Shown: in pieces, positions 12,447 to 22,549 of the stretch
How the letters are laid out: each line of letters starts with the position of its first letter
How positions within the stretch are numbered: position 1 is the first letter of the stretch
Assembly (NCBI GenBank): GCA_030159075.1
Contig: BROG01000555.1
Coordinates: forward strand, 97,001-161,000
Length of the DNA stretch: 64,000 nt
DNA from: Atrina japonica
Taxonomy: Eukaryota; Mollusca; Bivalvia; Pterioida; Pinnidae
Direction: 5' to 3'
Notes under the pieces: model-generated
The model's database searches: none
Seen by the model: only the letters and a program-made list of their open reading frames with translations
Told to the model about the DNA's origin: nothing
Position numbers and translations under genes: made by a program

Positions 12447-12631
12447 CAGTGAAACCAGTATATAACGACCTCCTTAGGGACACAAGAAAACCAGTCTTTA
12501 TAGGTAGGTGGTCTTTAAATAGAGGTTGATTTGACCACAAATGGTACTATTGGGGATAGCAAATAAGGTCTTTGTGACCAGGTGGTCTTTACATTTGTAT
12601 ACACAGGTGGTCGCTAAAGTGGGTTTTACTG
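12447..12631. mobile_element. MITE with CAGTGAAACC ends and TA duplication
   Basis: A 185-bp element running from CAGTGAAACCAGTATATAAC to CGCTAAAGTGGGTTTTACTG, with TA on both sides. The interior has CCTTAGGGACACAAGAAAAC and GACCAGGTGGTCTTTACA. It shares its interior with 40249-40412. It lies only about 117 bp upstream of exon 4 and so close to that exon's acceptor and branch region. Confidence 0.8.
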
Positions 12632-12863
12632 TACCTAAATTATCACAATACATTTGTTTTGTTTGTTCCAATGTTGTTTTACACCACACTCAACAATTAC
12701 TCCGTCATACACTGTACATGTAAGGTGGTGACCAGTTTTTAATGTTGAAGGGGAGAAGTCCATTGCAAGGTACATGTGTACCTGAGAAGAGACAACCAGC
12801 TTCTTCCAAGTAAACTTTCTTACAAAATCAGCCCAGTCTCCAGCAAGGGGATTTTCCATACAT

Positions 12864-13090
12864 GTACTCTTTGGGATATGGGGCCTGGGCCTTTTGAATT
12901 GGGAATTTTGGCAACATTTTACTGAAACTGGGATAGCTATAAATACACAAACTGTTTGAAAATATAAGAATCTCTTCAAATTCATTGTCACCTAACTTCA
13001 ATTGGGAAATTCCAACTGCAAATTGGGAAGAAAATGCATGTTTGTTTTTTTTTTTATTGGGAGTATGACCTTATTTTGTACCCAATAGTC
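12864..13090. repeat. Dispersed repeat, copy 2, upstream of exon 4
   Basis: A direct-orientation match to 11866-12090, sharing GGGATATGGGGCCTGGGCC, AAGAATCTCTTCAAATTCAT and TTGGGAAATTCCAA-type phrases. The two copies are about 1 kb apart. Confidence 0.7.
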
Positions 13091-13384
13091 AGGCTAAAAA
13101 AGTGTTGCAGTGGGGCAATATACACTGTATTTGTAGATCAAGAGTTGTTGAAATAGGCAGACTACTGAGCTAAATTTTACCATTGTAATAGTATTGTGAC
13201 TAAGTCAGTAGAAATATTGTGATAAAACTGTGATACTGAAAAGGTGGAACCATTGTTGAAATAGTCACAGACTCACAGACACACAAAATTTCAAAATAAA
13301 GATGAAGAAATTATCAAAGAATCTTTATTTTACAACCTAAGCCAAAGATATTGCTTGGTACATGTATAGTCTAGACTGCTAAAG

Positions 13385-13830
13385 AGAACCCCTGTATATA
13401 AAGACGCCCCGTCTTATGTGACTGTATTGAAGGTGGCCCAACAGTATTTGATTTCCTATATATTAACTGTTCTATATTAAGTGACTCCCCATCTTACATG
13501 ACTGTATCTAAAGTGGTCCAACAGTATTTCATACATGTATCAACTGGTCAGTATTAAGTGACCCCCTGTCTTATGTAATTGTATCTAAGGTCACCTACAG
13601 TACATGTATTTCCTATATATAAACTGGTCAGTATTAAGTGACCCCCTGTCTTATGTAATTGTATCTAAGGTCACCTACAGTACATGTATTTCCTATATAT
13701 ATAAACTGGTCAGTATTAAGTGACCCCCTGTCTTATGTAATTGTATCTAAGGTCACCTACAGTACATGTATTTCCTATATATAAACTGGTCAGTATTAAG
13801 TGACCCCCTGTTTTATGTGACCATAATCTG
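13385..13830. repeat. 81-bp minisatellite, about 5 copies
   Basis: The unit begins CTGGTCAGTATTAAGTGACC and includes CTTATGTAATTGTATCTAAG and AGTACATGTATTTCCTATAT. Copies start near 13543, 13624, 13706 and 13786, with older divergent copies to the left. The phrases suggest it grew from part of a CAGTRRAACC MITE. Confidence 0.85.
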
Positions 13831-14159
13831 CATTTCCCTTTGACAGTCACTTACAAGAGTCTCTAATGTACATGTACTTCTATTAGCAATATTCCATGAT
13901 CTTAAATGTTATCCATTGGCTTGAAAAATTTTGTTTAGGGATGGTAAGATTAGACAGACAGTATTAATTTTTAAATTTTACTGAAAACTGGTATACGATG
14001 TATTTGGAATCGGACTCGTATTTGTCACATCTTAATTTAATATATCTGAATGCCCCCTCCCTAAAAACAAAGTAATGTCTCGAAATAAGGGGAGATCAGT
14101 TGAGGAAATGAGAAAAATATGGCCAAGAAAAAGCAACAAAATGGAAGACACAGCACAAA

Positions 14160-14345
14160 CCAGTGGGTGTCTATAAAAAAGTAGCTCCTTTTCATTCACA
14201 AACTTTATGTGGCTTTACATGGGATTATTTCCTGCCAAGTTTGGTTAAAATTGGTCCACTGGTTCTTGAGAAGAAGTCGAAAATGTGTTAAAGTTAACAA
14301 AAGGAATAGGTCACCCTGAACCTTTGGTTCTGGTGATCTAAAAAC
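14160..14345 (+). mobile_element. 3' part of the AAGAGGCCC-type element
   Basis: TCCTTTTCATTCACAAACTT, CCAAGTTTGGTTAAAATTGG and CACTGGTTCTTGAGAAGAAG are followed by GGTCACCCTGAACCTTTGG and GGTGATCTAAAA. This matches the right part of 3090-5120 but lacks the left part. Confidence 0.6.
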
Positions 14346-15948
14346 ACTGGTATGATCATAATCCCTGTAATACAGTAACAAAATGTAATACTAAGGACCT
14401 TAGTTTTCAAGATAATCCTAAGCAACACTGTAAATAACTAATTTAAACTTGCAAGAGTGCAACTCTAACTTACAGGCATCAGTTTATATAATGCGTTCTT
14501 ATCACAATACATTATTACTGATTAAACCATGGTTTACTTAAGGTAAATTACTGGCTAAGAGCGAAAGCGAATGTTGCAATTGATAAGCCAGAAAATCTCA
14601 TGAGAGACTTAAATTATCCCATAATTAACGTAAAGAACAAACCCAGGACACCTCCGGGGTTCTTCTGAATAAGTAATGAAGCCGGGAGACAGATCTTGAC
14701 AACATGACCACAGACACACGCAAAGATGACGTTTTCTGACAATTATAAGACATTGTCGCTATATTTCTACTAATTGGAATATACTGCTGTTAATTTCCTT
14801 ATACGAGGTAAAAACAAAAATAGCTGGATGGAAAAAATCCAATCAATTACCTTATATGGATCTATACTATTGATAAGATTCTCAACTGATGGTTATACTC
14901 TTACTGGATGTCACAATTTTTATTTTCTTAGAGAATAATTGTTAGATACAAATGACAGGTCTACCGAGGTAAACCGTCACATGTTTACAAACACAACGAG
15001 TCTAAATTGAATTGCAATAGGGGTGACAGATCTGTTTTCAGCAACATGAATATTAGAGCTACAATAATACCTGAAATCACATTTTACCTGTGCATTCCTA
15101 TTTTTGGAATATAGAACATATTGTTTTGGTTTTTGACAGATCTAGGATGTGCCACTTTACCTTGGTACACCTGTAGGTGCTTTCACAGATTATTGTGCAA
15201 TATTGAAATTATAGTTTCACACAAAATTAGACTATCTTTAAGATAAATATAGCAGAGTATAAAGCAAATGCCTAATGTATAAAGCTTTGCTCCTACATGC
15301 CTAGACCTATAATATAAATCATCATTGGTTCAAATCGTTTACTTTTAATATTTTTATATCTGATGGTACTGAACCACGATCTCTTATCATAATATGGTAT
15401 TTTCTTGTAGCATTTAGAAACGTGTGTATGTGACCCACTCAACAATTTGAAAAGAGCGGGAGCAGTTAGAAATTTGTTTTAGAAAATGGGAGATAGCTCT
15501 ACCATATGGTAATGTTAACGATGTGTCAATATTTTATACATTGACATGCATCCATAATAATGAAGACAGAAGTAAACTCAAGACTATGGAAAACATTGTC
15601 AAATAACCATTCAAAGTTCCAACAGAAATTCAATGTGAACTTGCTACATGTATATGTGAGAATGGCGACTACGTCTTCAGCATTGATAATGAAAAAAATA
15701 ACTTGAACCAATGAAGGCTTACACTATAGGACTACTCACACATCATACATACATGTAATACATACAAGTAAATAAATGTTATACATTGAACAAAGTATTG
15801 TACATGTATATCTACTTATACACGTATTATCGTAAAATTTATTATTGGTAAATATACAGCTAATTATTTCAATTATTCATTGCCCTGTAATAAAACAATT
15901 AGTTTTACTAATAAATTTTTTGTGACAAGAAGATTAAGATTATATCAT

Positions 15949-16265
15949 TTTAAAGGAGCATTAACAGTGTGTAAAATTTTTTTTTAGATTTTTTCTACTT
16001 TTACTACTTAAACTTGATGTACAATAACAACTAAGAGCTATACAGAAGCATAAAAAATCATATTTCTATATATTTTGTGAAAATAAGGTCAGATCTAGTG
16101 TGGTATACATATACAAATAGTAAGGTTGAATTAATCAATTGCAAGTGAAAAAGTGCCAAATCTGGGTTTCTCAAGCAATTTTTACAAATTATATTGAAAT
16201 TTAAGAATTTTTTTTTTGCCTGTGTGAATCTCTTTTTTGTTATTGTATATCAATCTAAGTAATAC
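15949..16265 (+). mobile_element. Member of the TTAAAGG-GCATTA family, right end truncated
   Basis: It starts TTTTAAAGGAGCATTAACAG and has CTATATATTTTGTGAAAATA, AATCAATTGCAAGTGAA and GGGTTTCTCAAGCAATTTTT. The same order appears at 28162-28496 and, inverted, at 47824-48178. The expected mirrored right end is missing, and an AAGAGGCCC element begins at once after it. Confidence 0.65.
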
Positions 16266-16267
16266 AA

Positions 16268-16860
16268 CAAGAGGCCCAATGGACCTTAACCGTCACCTCA
16301 GAAAAATTTCCTGTCAAGTTTTAATCTGAATAATTCAGTCCTTATATTCTGTTCACTACTATCACTGCATTAATGCCTGAATGCATTTACACTCGAAACA
16401 CGTCAGACTGAAAATTACTTCATGTTGCATTGTGGAAATTGTATACAGTATTACAGCTGGTGGAAAAAATAAGAGGGATTCAAAGTAAATGCAAATAAAG
16501 CTGTCCTACTTTTATGGACAGATTTCATTTTCATTTGCAAACTTTGTAGATATTCACTGTACAGTCATGCATACAAATTATGAAAGTCATAGATCTGATT
16601 ATTGGTTCATAAGAAGAAGATTTTTATATATCATATGTACTAAGTTTTGGTCCTTTTTGGTCCCTTTTGGGCCCTATGGGTCCTAGCCCCTTTTCATTCG
16701 CAAACTTTATGCAGCTTCACATGGGGATGCTACATGCAAAGTTTTGTTTAAAATTGGTCCATTGGTTCTTGAGAGAAAGTAAAAAATGTCTAAAATTTGA
16801 CCAAAAAATTTATATTTTCTGTTTACTCGGTGACTGTGAGTCACCTTGACCTTTGATGAG
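16268..16860 (+). mobile_element. AAGAGGCCC-type element, decayed copy
   Basis: It starts ACAAGAGGCCCAATGGACC and CCGTCACCTCAG. It contains CCCCTTTTCATTCGCAAAC and ATTGGTTCTTGAGAGAAAG, and ends near GTGAGTCACCTTGACCTTTG. About 590 bp, with no coding capacity. Confidence 0.6.
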
Positions 16861-17464
16861 GTTTCACTATATAGCCAGCAGTTTTGGAAACATATGTATT
16901 ATATCAATCTAGATCCAACTTAAAGCTGTAAATTCATCAAAATCCTGGTAATCACAAACTTCCTCATTGTGTGCAAATCAACATACATAATAAAACAATA
17001 TTCCCTGACATGTAACTGTGGGGGGGCATAAAAACCCAACCTAAAAAGCTGTAGGAGGAGTTATCCTGACATGAAATGTACCTTATGGTGTGACAGATGG
17101 ATGGACGGACAGACAGGTGGAAAAATAATATGCTATTGACACTCAGTGTTGCCGGGGCATAAAAATATTAATTACATAAATACATTATTTTTTGGTATTT
17201 ACATATTGTCAGTTTTAAATTGGCTGCAAGCATAAAAAAATCATGTGTTGTTAAACCTTGTCCACATAATTACCAGGTATATGTGCATGTACATTTTGTA
17301 AATGTGTAATCCCAATATGCATACATATCATCAGGGTAGCACTATATAAAACAATGTATGTATACGAGTATAACTGACAAAGGTATATATTTGATCTTAG
17401 CCTAATTAGAGTCTATATAAAACTATTGATAGTGCTACGGTTACAAATTTAAATCAATACTTAC

Positions 17465-17516
17465 CTGGATTCAATTGCATTTACATCCATCCCTATCTGT
17501 GAAGCTACAGGTGCAT
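17465..17516 (-). CDS. Exon 3 of the unrecognised gene (residues 81-96)
   Basis: A 52-bp microexon between CTAATTTCTTGTAG and GTAAGTATT. Only one frame is open. It uses the last base of exon 2 for an aspartate codon and leaves AG to make arginine with exon 4. The peptide APVASQIGMDVNAIES would link the N-terminal domain to the coiled-coil segment. Phase agreement on both sides supports the call despite the short length. Confidence 0.8.
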
Positions 17517-17692
17517 CTACAAGAAATTAGTAAATTTCAGTTCTATGCATTAGAATCACCTGTAGACATTGATACAGGTGAAATTTAAACACATTTACAC
17601 AATTTACATGTATAGTAGACATTTCTTTGAACATATAAATTCATTTTCATTGTCTTATAATGACTTGTTTGCAGATATATTGCGCAATACTT

Positions 17693-17806
17693 ATGTTCAA
17701 ACTCGTTTCTACAGAAACCTCATGTAGATGAAAATTTCCCTAAAAATTGAATGTCAAACATTCATCTACATGTACATGAGGTTTCCGTATAAAAGAGTTT
17801 GAACAT
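17693..17806. mobile_element. Fold-back MITE, 114 bp
   Basis: Inverted arms ATGTTCAAACTCGTTTCTAC then AGAAACCTCATGTAGATGAA (left) pair with the mirrored right arm ending AGTTTGAACAT. Only about 25-30 bp are unpaired in the centre. The element lies 177 bp upstream of exon 3's acceptor in the minus-strand transcript, where it could form a long RNA hairpin. Confidence 0.75.
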
Positions 17807-18705
17807 GTACAGTATGTAATGGTAATTTGTTTTGAAATGTTGCTTCATAATGATTAATGTATCGAAACAGTGAAAACTATTTTGTATGTGCAACTTACGA
17901 ACACATTCCTAGTCCAGGTAGCATGCAGCTTAGATTTTTTCCCTTTGTCTTGGAAGTAAAACATTTTAATATACAATATACGTTTTGAAGGTTACCATTT
18001 AAAAAAAATAATAATAACACAATAAGGCATTTTCAACATTTTGTAAACAACAAAAGTAATCAATTCCTCAAATGTCATATAAATGTAGTGTACCTTTAAA
18101 AATAAAAAAGTATTACCAGTAAACAATAAAGACATTGTCAGTTATCAGAAGTGTGTTGGTGGTTTGACCACAGGACAGTTGTAGGCCTGTGTGATTGTTT
18201 TTGTTTTTTTTATTATTATTATCATTTTATTTTAGCAGCTGCTGCTGGCTAGCTTACATATGTTAGTGAAGAGGGAGCTGAGTAAGTAAGTCTCTTCTGC
18301 CAGTACATACATATGTACATTGTACATGTATCCTCTACACTGTCAAAACTTCTACAAGGCCTCCTTGTAAAAAAAACAAATGGCATCTTGAGATAAAGTA
18401 TCTAGGTCAATACTGAAGGGATCTTGGAGCTGCAAGGGCCTCATAGACTGTAACTGTATATGCATGTATATATACCAATCACTGTTTGTGTCTTGTTCTG
18501 AGGTACAATATGGACTTGTAAACATAAATGATTGAACAATTACATATCAAAACGTGTGAAAGCTTATGTGAAAATGAAATTTGCATCTTATCACATGTTC
18601 CTGTCAATCTAAGCAAGAGTACCTTTAAGGAGAAATTATCTCCCCTACACAGCTACATGTAATCTTTCTAATGCCCATAAGTAATGACAACATGATGCTA
18701 CACTG

Positions 18706-18809
<104 letters not shown>

Positions 18810-18811
18810 TA

Positions 18812-18984
18812 CAATCAAACTTGTCTATAAAGGTCACTCAAGGAACAGGCAAAAGTGGCTATTGTAGGCAGTTGGTCTTTATAAAGAGGTTTATTCATTA
18901 TAAAAGTTAACAAAGGATTTATTGAATGGCCTTAATAGGCAGGTGCCCATTATATAGAGGTGGCCTTAAATGCATGTTTGACTA
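18812..18984. mobile_element. Decayed MITE, CAGTRRAACC family
   Basis: It reads ACAATCAAACTTGTCTATAA on the left and TAAATGCATGTTTGACTACA on the right, with AAAGGTCACTCAAGG and GTTGGTCTTTATAAAGAGG inside. Both ends have drifted from the CAGTAAAACC consensus. Confidence 0.55.
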
Positions 18985-19581
18985 CATAGGTACTACTAGA
19001 TGTGTTAATATCAAACATTCAAATGGCAATTTCAAATTCAAATATTCACTAGTGAGCTTTAACCTACTGACCTATTTTCAAAAATGTAGGTCAGCACACA
19101 TAAAGCAAATCAATTTTCAATAATGACCTGCTTTACAGTTACTGACATAATTGCATTAGAAACAATGTAAAGAAGTACTTCTCAATTTGTGTCAAACTTA
19201 ATTTCACCATAGTAACTGTATTATTTCACACTTATGTTCACTATAAACTTCCTACAATAAGGTGTTTGCGAAAATCCAATTTTCACACAATTACAATCAG
19301 CCATGATGTATTTCTTAAGCTTCTTAATCTAACAGATGCAATAAACCATAAGAAATTATTTCATTATTGAAAATGTTTTATAATTTCAGATGACAAAGTC
19401 AATTCAATACTTTTTCAATATTAAACATTCACTAATGCACACATACTGCAGTAATTGAAATAAAATCTGAATTCCCATCCTGTGTATGAATTTGATCAGC
19501 CCCAGTGTATGTAACATAATATAGAACTTCTAGTCATCACTTTAATACAATTGTGCAAATGTCTACGCATCATCATAAATC

Positions 19582-19855
19582 CACGGTCCGGAATCTCTAT
19601 GCACTTTCCTACCCGTGGTTCATGTGCCCGAAATAATTTCTACATATATTTATTATTCACAAAGCTTCAGCTAATGCGAGTAAGGGGCGCTAGCATTTGT
19701 CAACCAATCAAATCAAGGCTTCGTTTGCCCATGTTTTTGACACTAATCAAAGCAAACCACTCTCTATTATTTCCATTATCAACTACACAATTGATTCCGG
19801 GGACATACATGTATGACACCATGGGTAGGAAAGAGCATAGCGACTCTGGACCGTG
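19582..19855. mobile_element. MITE with 38-bp inverted repeats, CACGGTCC ends
   Basis: The left end CACGGTCCGGAATCTCTATG then CACTTTCCTACCCGTGGT mirrors the right end, read inverted, CACGGTCCAGAGTCGCTATG then CTCTTTCCTACCCATGGT, with about five differences in 38. The element is 274 bp and GC-richer than its surroundings. A diverged relative is at 26845-27140. I could not fix a target duplication. Confidence 0.8.
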
Positions 19856-20136
19856 ATTTTACTACAATGATGTCAAGAAAGAGATCGACCATCAGCCACT
19901 CGCAAGTAAATTGGCAACTTTCTGACAAAATCAACCATGGTTCAGGTCAGACTCAGACCCACACAGACACGTGAGAGACTTCATGGTTTAAAGAATAATG
20001 CTCTCACTAATTGAGACACATTACTGTAAATGTACATGTCTAACAGTAGGACTTTTGTCAAATGTAATCTCCTTCTACTCTTTGATCTAAGGGGCATTAG
20101 ATTCCCAATTTAATCAAATCTCATTGTTTAGACCTA

Positions 20137-20242
20137 GACCCAGTTATACAACATATTGTTAAATTTAACGTACAGTTAGCCCATTGGATTAACATTGTTT
20201 AACTTTACGTTAAATTTAACAACCTGTTGTGCAACTGGGTCC
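20137..20242. mobile_element. Fold-back MITE, 106 bp
   Basis: GACCCAGTTATACAACATAT then TGTTAAATTTAACGT is mirrored by ACGTTAAATTTAACAACCTG then TTGTGCAACTGGGTCC. The whole element is close to a palindrome with a short centre. Confidence 0.75.
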
Positions 20243-20354
20243 AGGTTACTAACCGACACAAAGTGTTGTTATTAGCAAGGTGGAATCTTAAATGAGGATC
20301 TTGACTTATTTGAAATTTATAAAGAAACATTTAGAGTAGTACTGAATATTCATG

Positions 20355-20492
20355 GTCTTATTATGCAAAGTGGTCTCCTAAGTAAGGTGGTCTCCTAAGC
20401 AAGTTGGTCTCCTAAGTGAGGTGATTTCCTAAGTGAGGTGGTCTCCTTAGTGAGGTGGTCTCCTAAGTAAGGTGGTCTCCTAGATGAGGTGT
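20355..20492. repeat. 17-bp minisatellite, about 8 copies
   Basis: The unit is close to GGTGGTCTCCTAAGTAA. The same phrase belongs to the MITE copies at 22495-22545 and 37359-37527, so the array probably expanded from a MITE segment. Confidence 0.85.
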
Positions 20493-22549
20493 CTCAGAGT
20501 TTTTTAAATTAGAGATGCTAGTGGCTTATAAGAAAAATTCCTGAAATTACAAACTGAGCCAATATGGGCCGGGGGCCGCCTAGGCCAACATAAGCTCTGA
20601 AAGTAAAGATGCTCCGAGATTGATCATGGCATAGTTTCTGGTGTTTGACTAAAATAAAGGACTTAGAAAATAATGACTGTTTTGTCCTTTTTTCCAATAT
20701 AAATTTCATATTTATTTGAAGCAAGTTGAAAACCAACCACTATATAATATATATTGAAGGCTTGGTCTGCTTAGGGAAAAGGTGTTCATATAAAATGATT
20801 TGATCATTGCACACAATACATAAACACCGCCCCTTAATATCAAATTTATGGACGTAATCTGACATGTCATGAAGATACCCATGCAGTCCCTTTCTTCAGC
20901 AACTTGTTCTTAATCCCTGGCCTTGGTTAATCATTTTTATATCCGCGGATCCATCTAAAACACTCATGTTAAATTTTAAAATTTTGCTCTGACACCATGC
21001 ATGCCATGTGCTTTAACACTGTCAACCTCACTTTAGCAATGAGTTAAAGCAACATCGATGCTGATTAGTCAATTCAGTTACAATCAACGAATGAATAAAC
21101 AGATAGCAAAAGTCGTCAGATGAACTGGAAATGTATCTCAGTGATCTGCCTAATAACCGAAAAGAACCAGAGAAATTGGGTTAAACTAAATAACAGAATA
21201 GTAATCAAACTCCGGAATTTGGTTATACTAAATAATGGAATAGTAATCAAATTTGGACTGTATGGGGATGGGAATTAAAAATCTGGAATTCCGAAAAAAT
21301 CCAGAAAACTAGCATCTCCATGAAATCCGCCGGTCTTACTGGCAAAACCGGTAAATTTGACAAAGTCCAGTAAAATTCGTCAAACGACCTGTCAATGTTT
21401 ACGTCAGCAAATCTGAATTTTGTTACTTCTGTGCGTGTGTGGGATTTTCTTTTATTTTAGTTCCAGATCAGTAAAAGGCTTGAACTTACATACCATTCAA
21501 TCTGTTCATTGACTCAGATAATTGTAAAACATGGTGGCTTCATGGCCTATCAAGTTTTCTGCTAATTTGTGTGGAAACACTGGCTAAAACCAGATGATTT
21601 TAAATAATCAGTGCCTTAAATAAACCGGTCGCCAGATGCGACCACTTTGATGTCTGGACAGCCAGAAGTTGATCAAAATCTGACAAAGACAAGTAGTTAC
21701 TGGCCCAAAATAAAACATTTGGGTGAGTGCCCCACCATCCTGCTAAATTCATGTCACTGCTGTCATTTATTTTTGACAAGACATATTCCTCTTTTTGTGT
21801 TAATATTAAAGTTATATCTTATCCATGCGCAGAAATTATTACGTCTGATCATGTGAGAACCATGTGATTAAACATCGACCTGTCATGGCTGACAGCGAGT
21901 ATCACATACTCCTTGTGAGGTTTAAAAATAAAAGTCGTTTATTCCCCAGAAAATTAAAGATGTGTTAACTCAAAAGACCTTGTAAATGGACAGAACAGAC
22001 TTCAATGCAGCTACATGTAGCAGTGGCAGGATTCCTGCTAATTAAAATGCATTTCAGTCAAGTGAAGTAGATATAATTTATATTTATTTGCCTTCAACAT
22101 TTTTAAACTGTAATTGTTAACAGCTTAAACAGGGGACGTTGAACCAAATGTTTTTATTTTCAACCAAATTCACATTTGGCCCATTGACATACATTTCCTT
22201 TTAATGTGCATTAAAATGGTCGTTTATAACTGATTTAGTATTTGTTTTTCACCAGTGTAGGAATAATAAATTGCTGGTCCTCCTTTGTGTTTTTCTTTAC
22301 TTTTTACAATGATATTTGTCCAAAATATTTCGGCCACCACTTTATCATTTTGGCCACTAGTTCTGAAATTTTACGCACAATTGTTTTTATTTTCAGTAAT
22401 ATTTATATTAGGACAAATAAAATTTTGCAAAAACCAGTGAAATTTAGTAATTCACTGGTCAGGTTGACCAGTAAATTATTTTTCATTTCAAAACCTCTTG
22501 TGTCTCCTTAGTGAAGTGGTCTTCAGGCAAGGTTCCACTTTATATACAT

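Larger units (their letters stand above)
12330..17464 (-). other. Intron 3
   Basis: A 5.1 kb intron. It holds a MITE (12447-12631), the second dispersed-repeat copy (12864-13090), an 81-bp minisatellite (13385-13830), fragments of the AAGAGGCCC element (14160-14345 and 16268-16860) and a member of the TTAAAGG-GCATTA family (15949-16265). I see nothing recognisable at 13090-13370, 13830-14155, 14350-15945 or 16865-17460. Confidence 0.75.

Noticed and set aside
12635..12991. 118-codon open frame on the minus strand, near exon 4
   Set aside because: It crosses the boundary of a MITE and a dispersed repeat and does not match splice phases of the gene.
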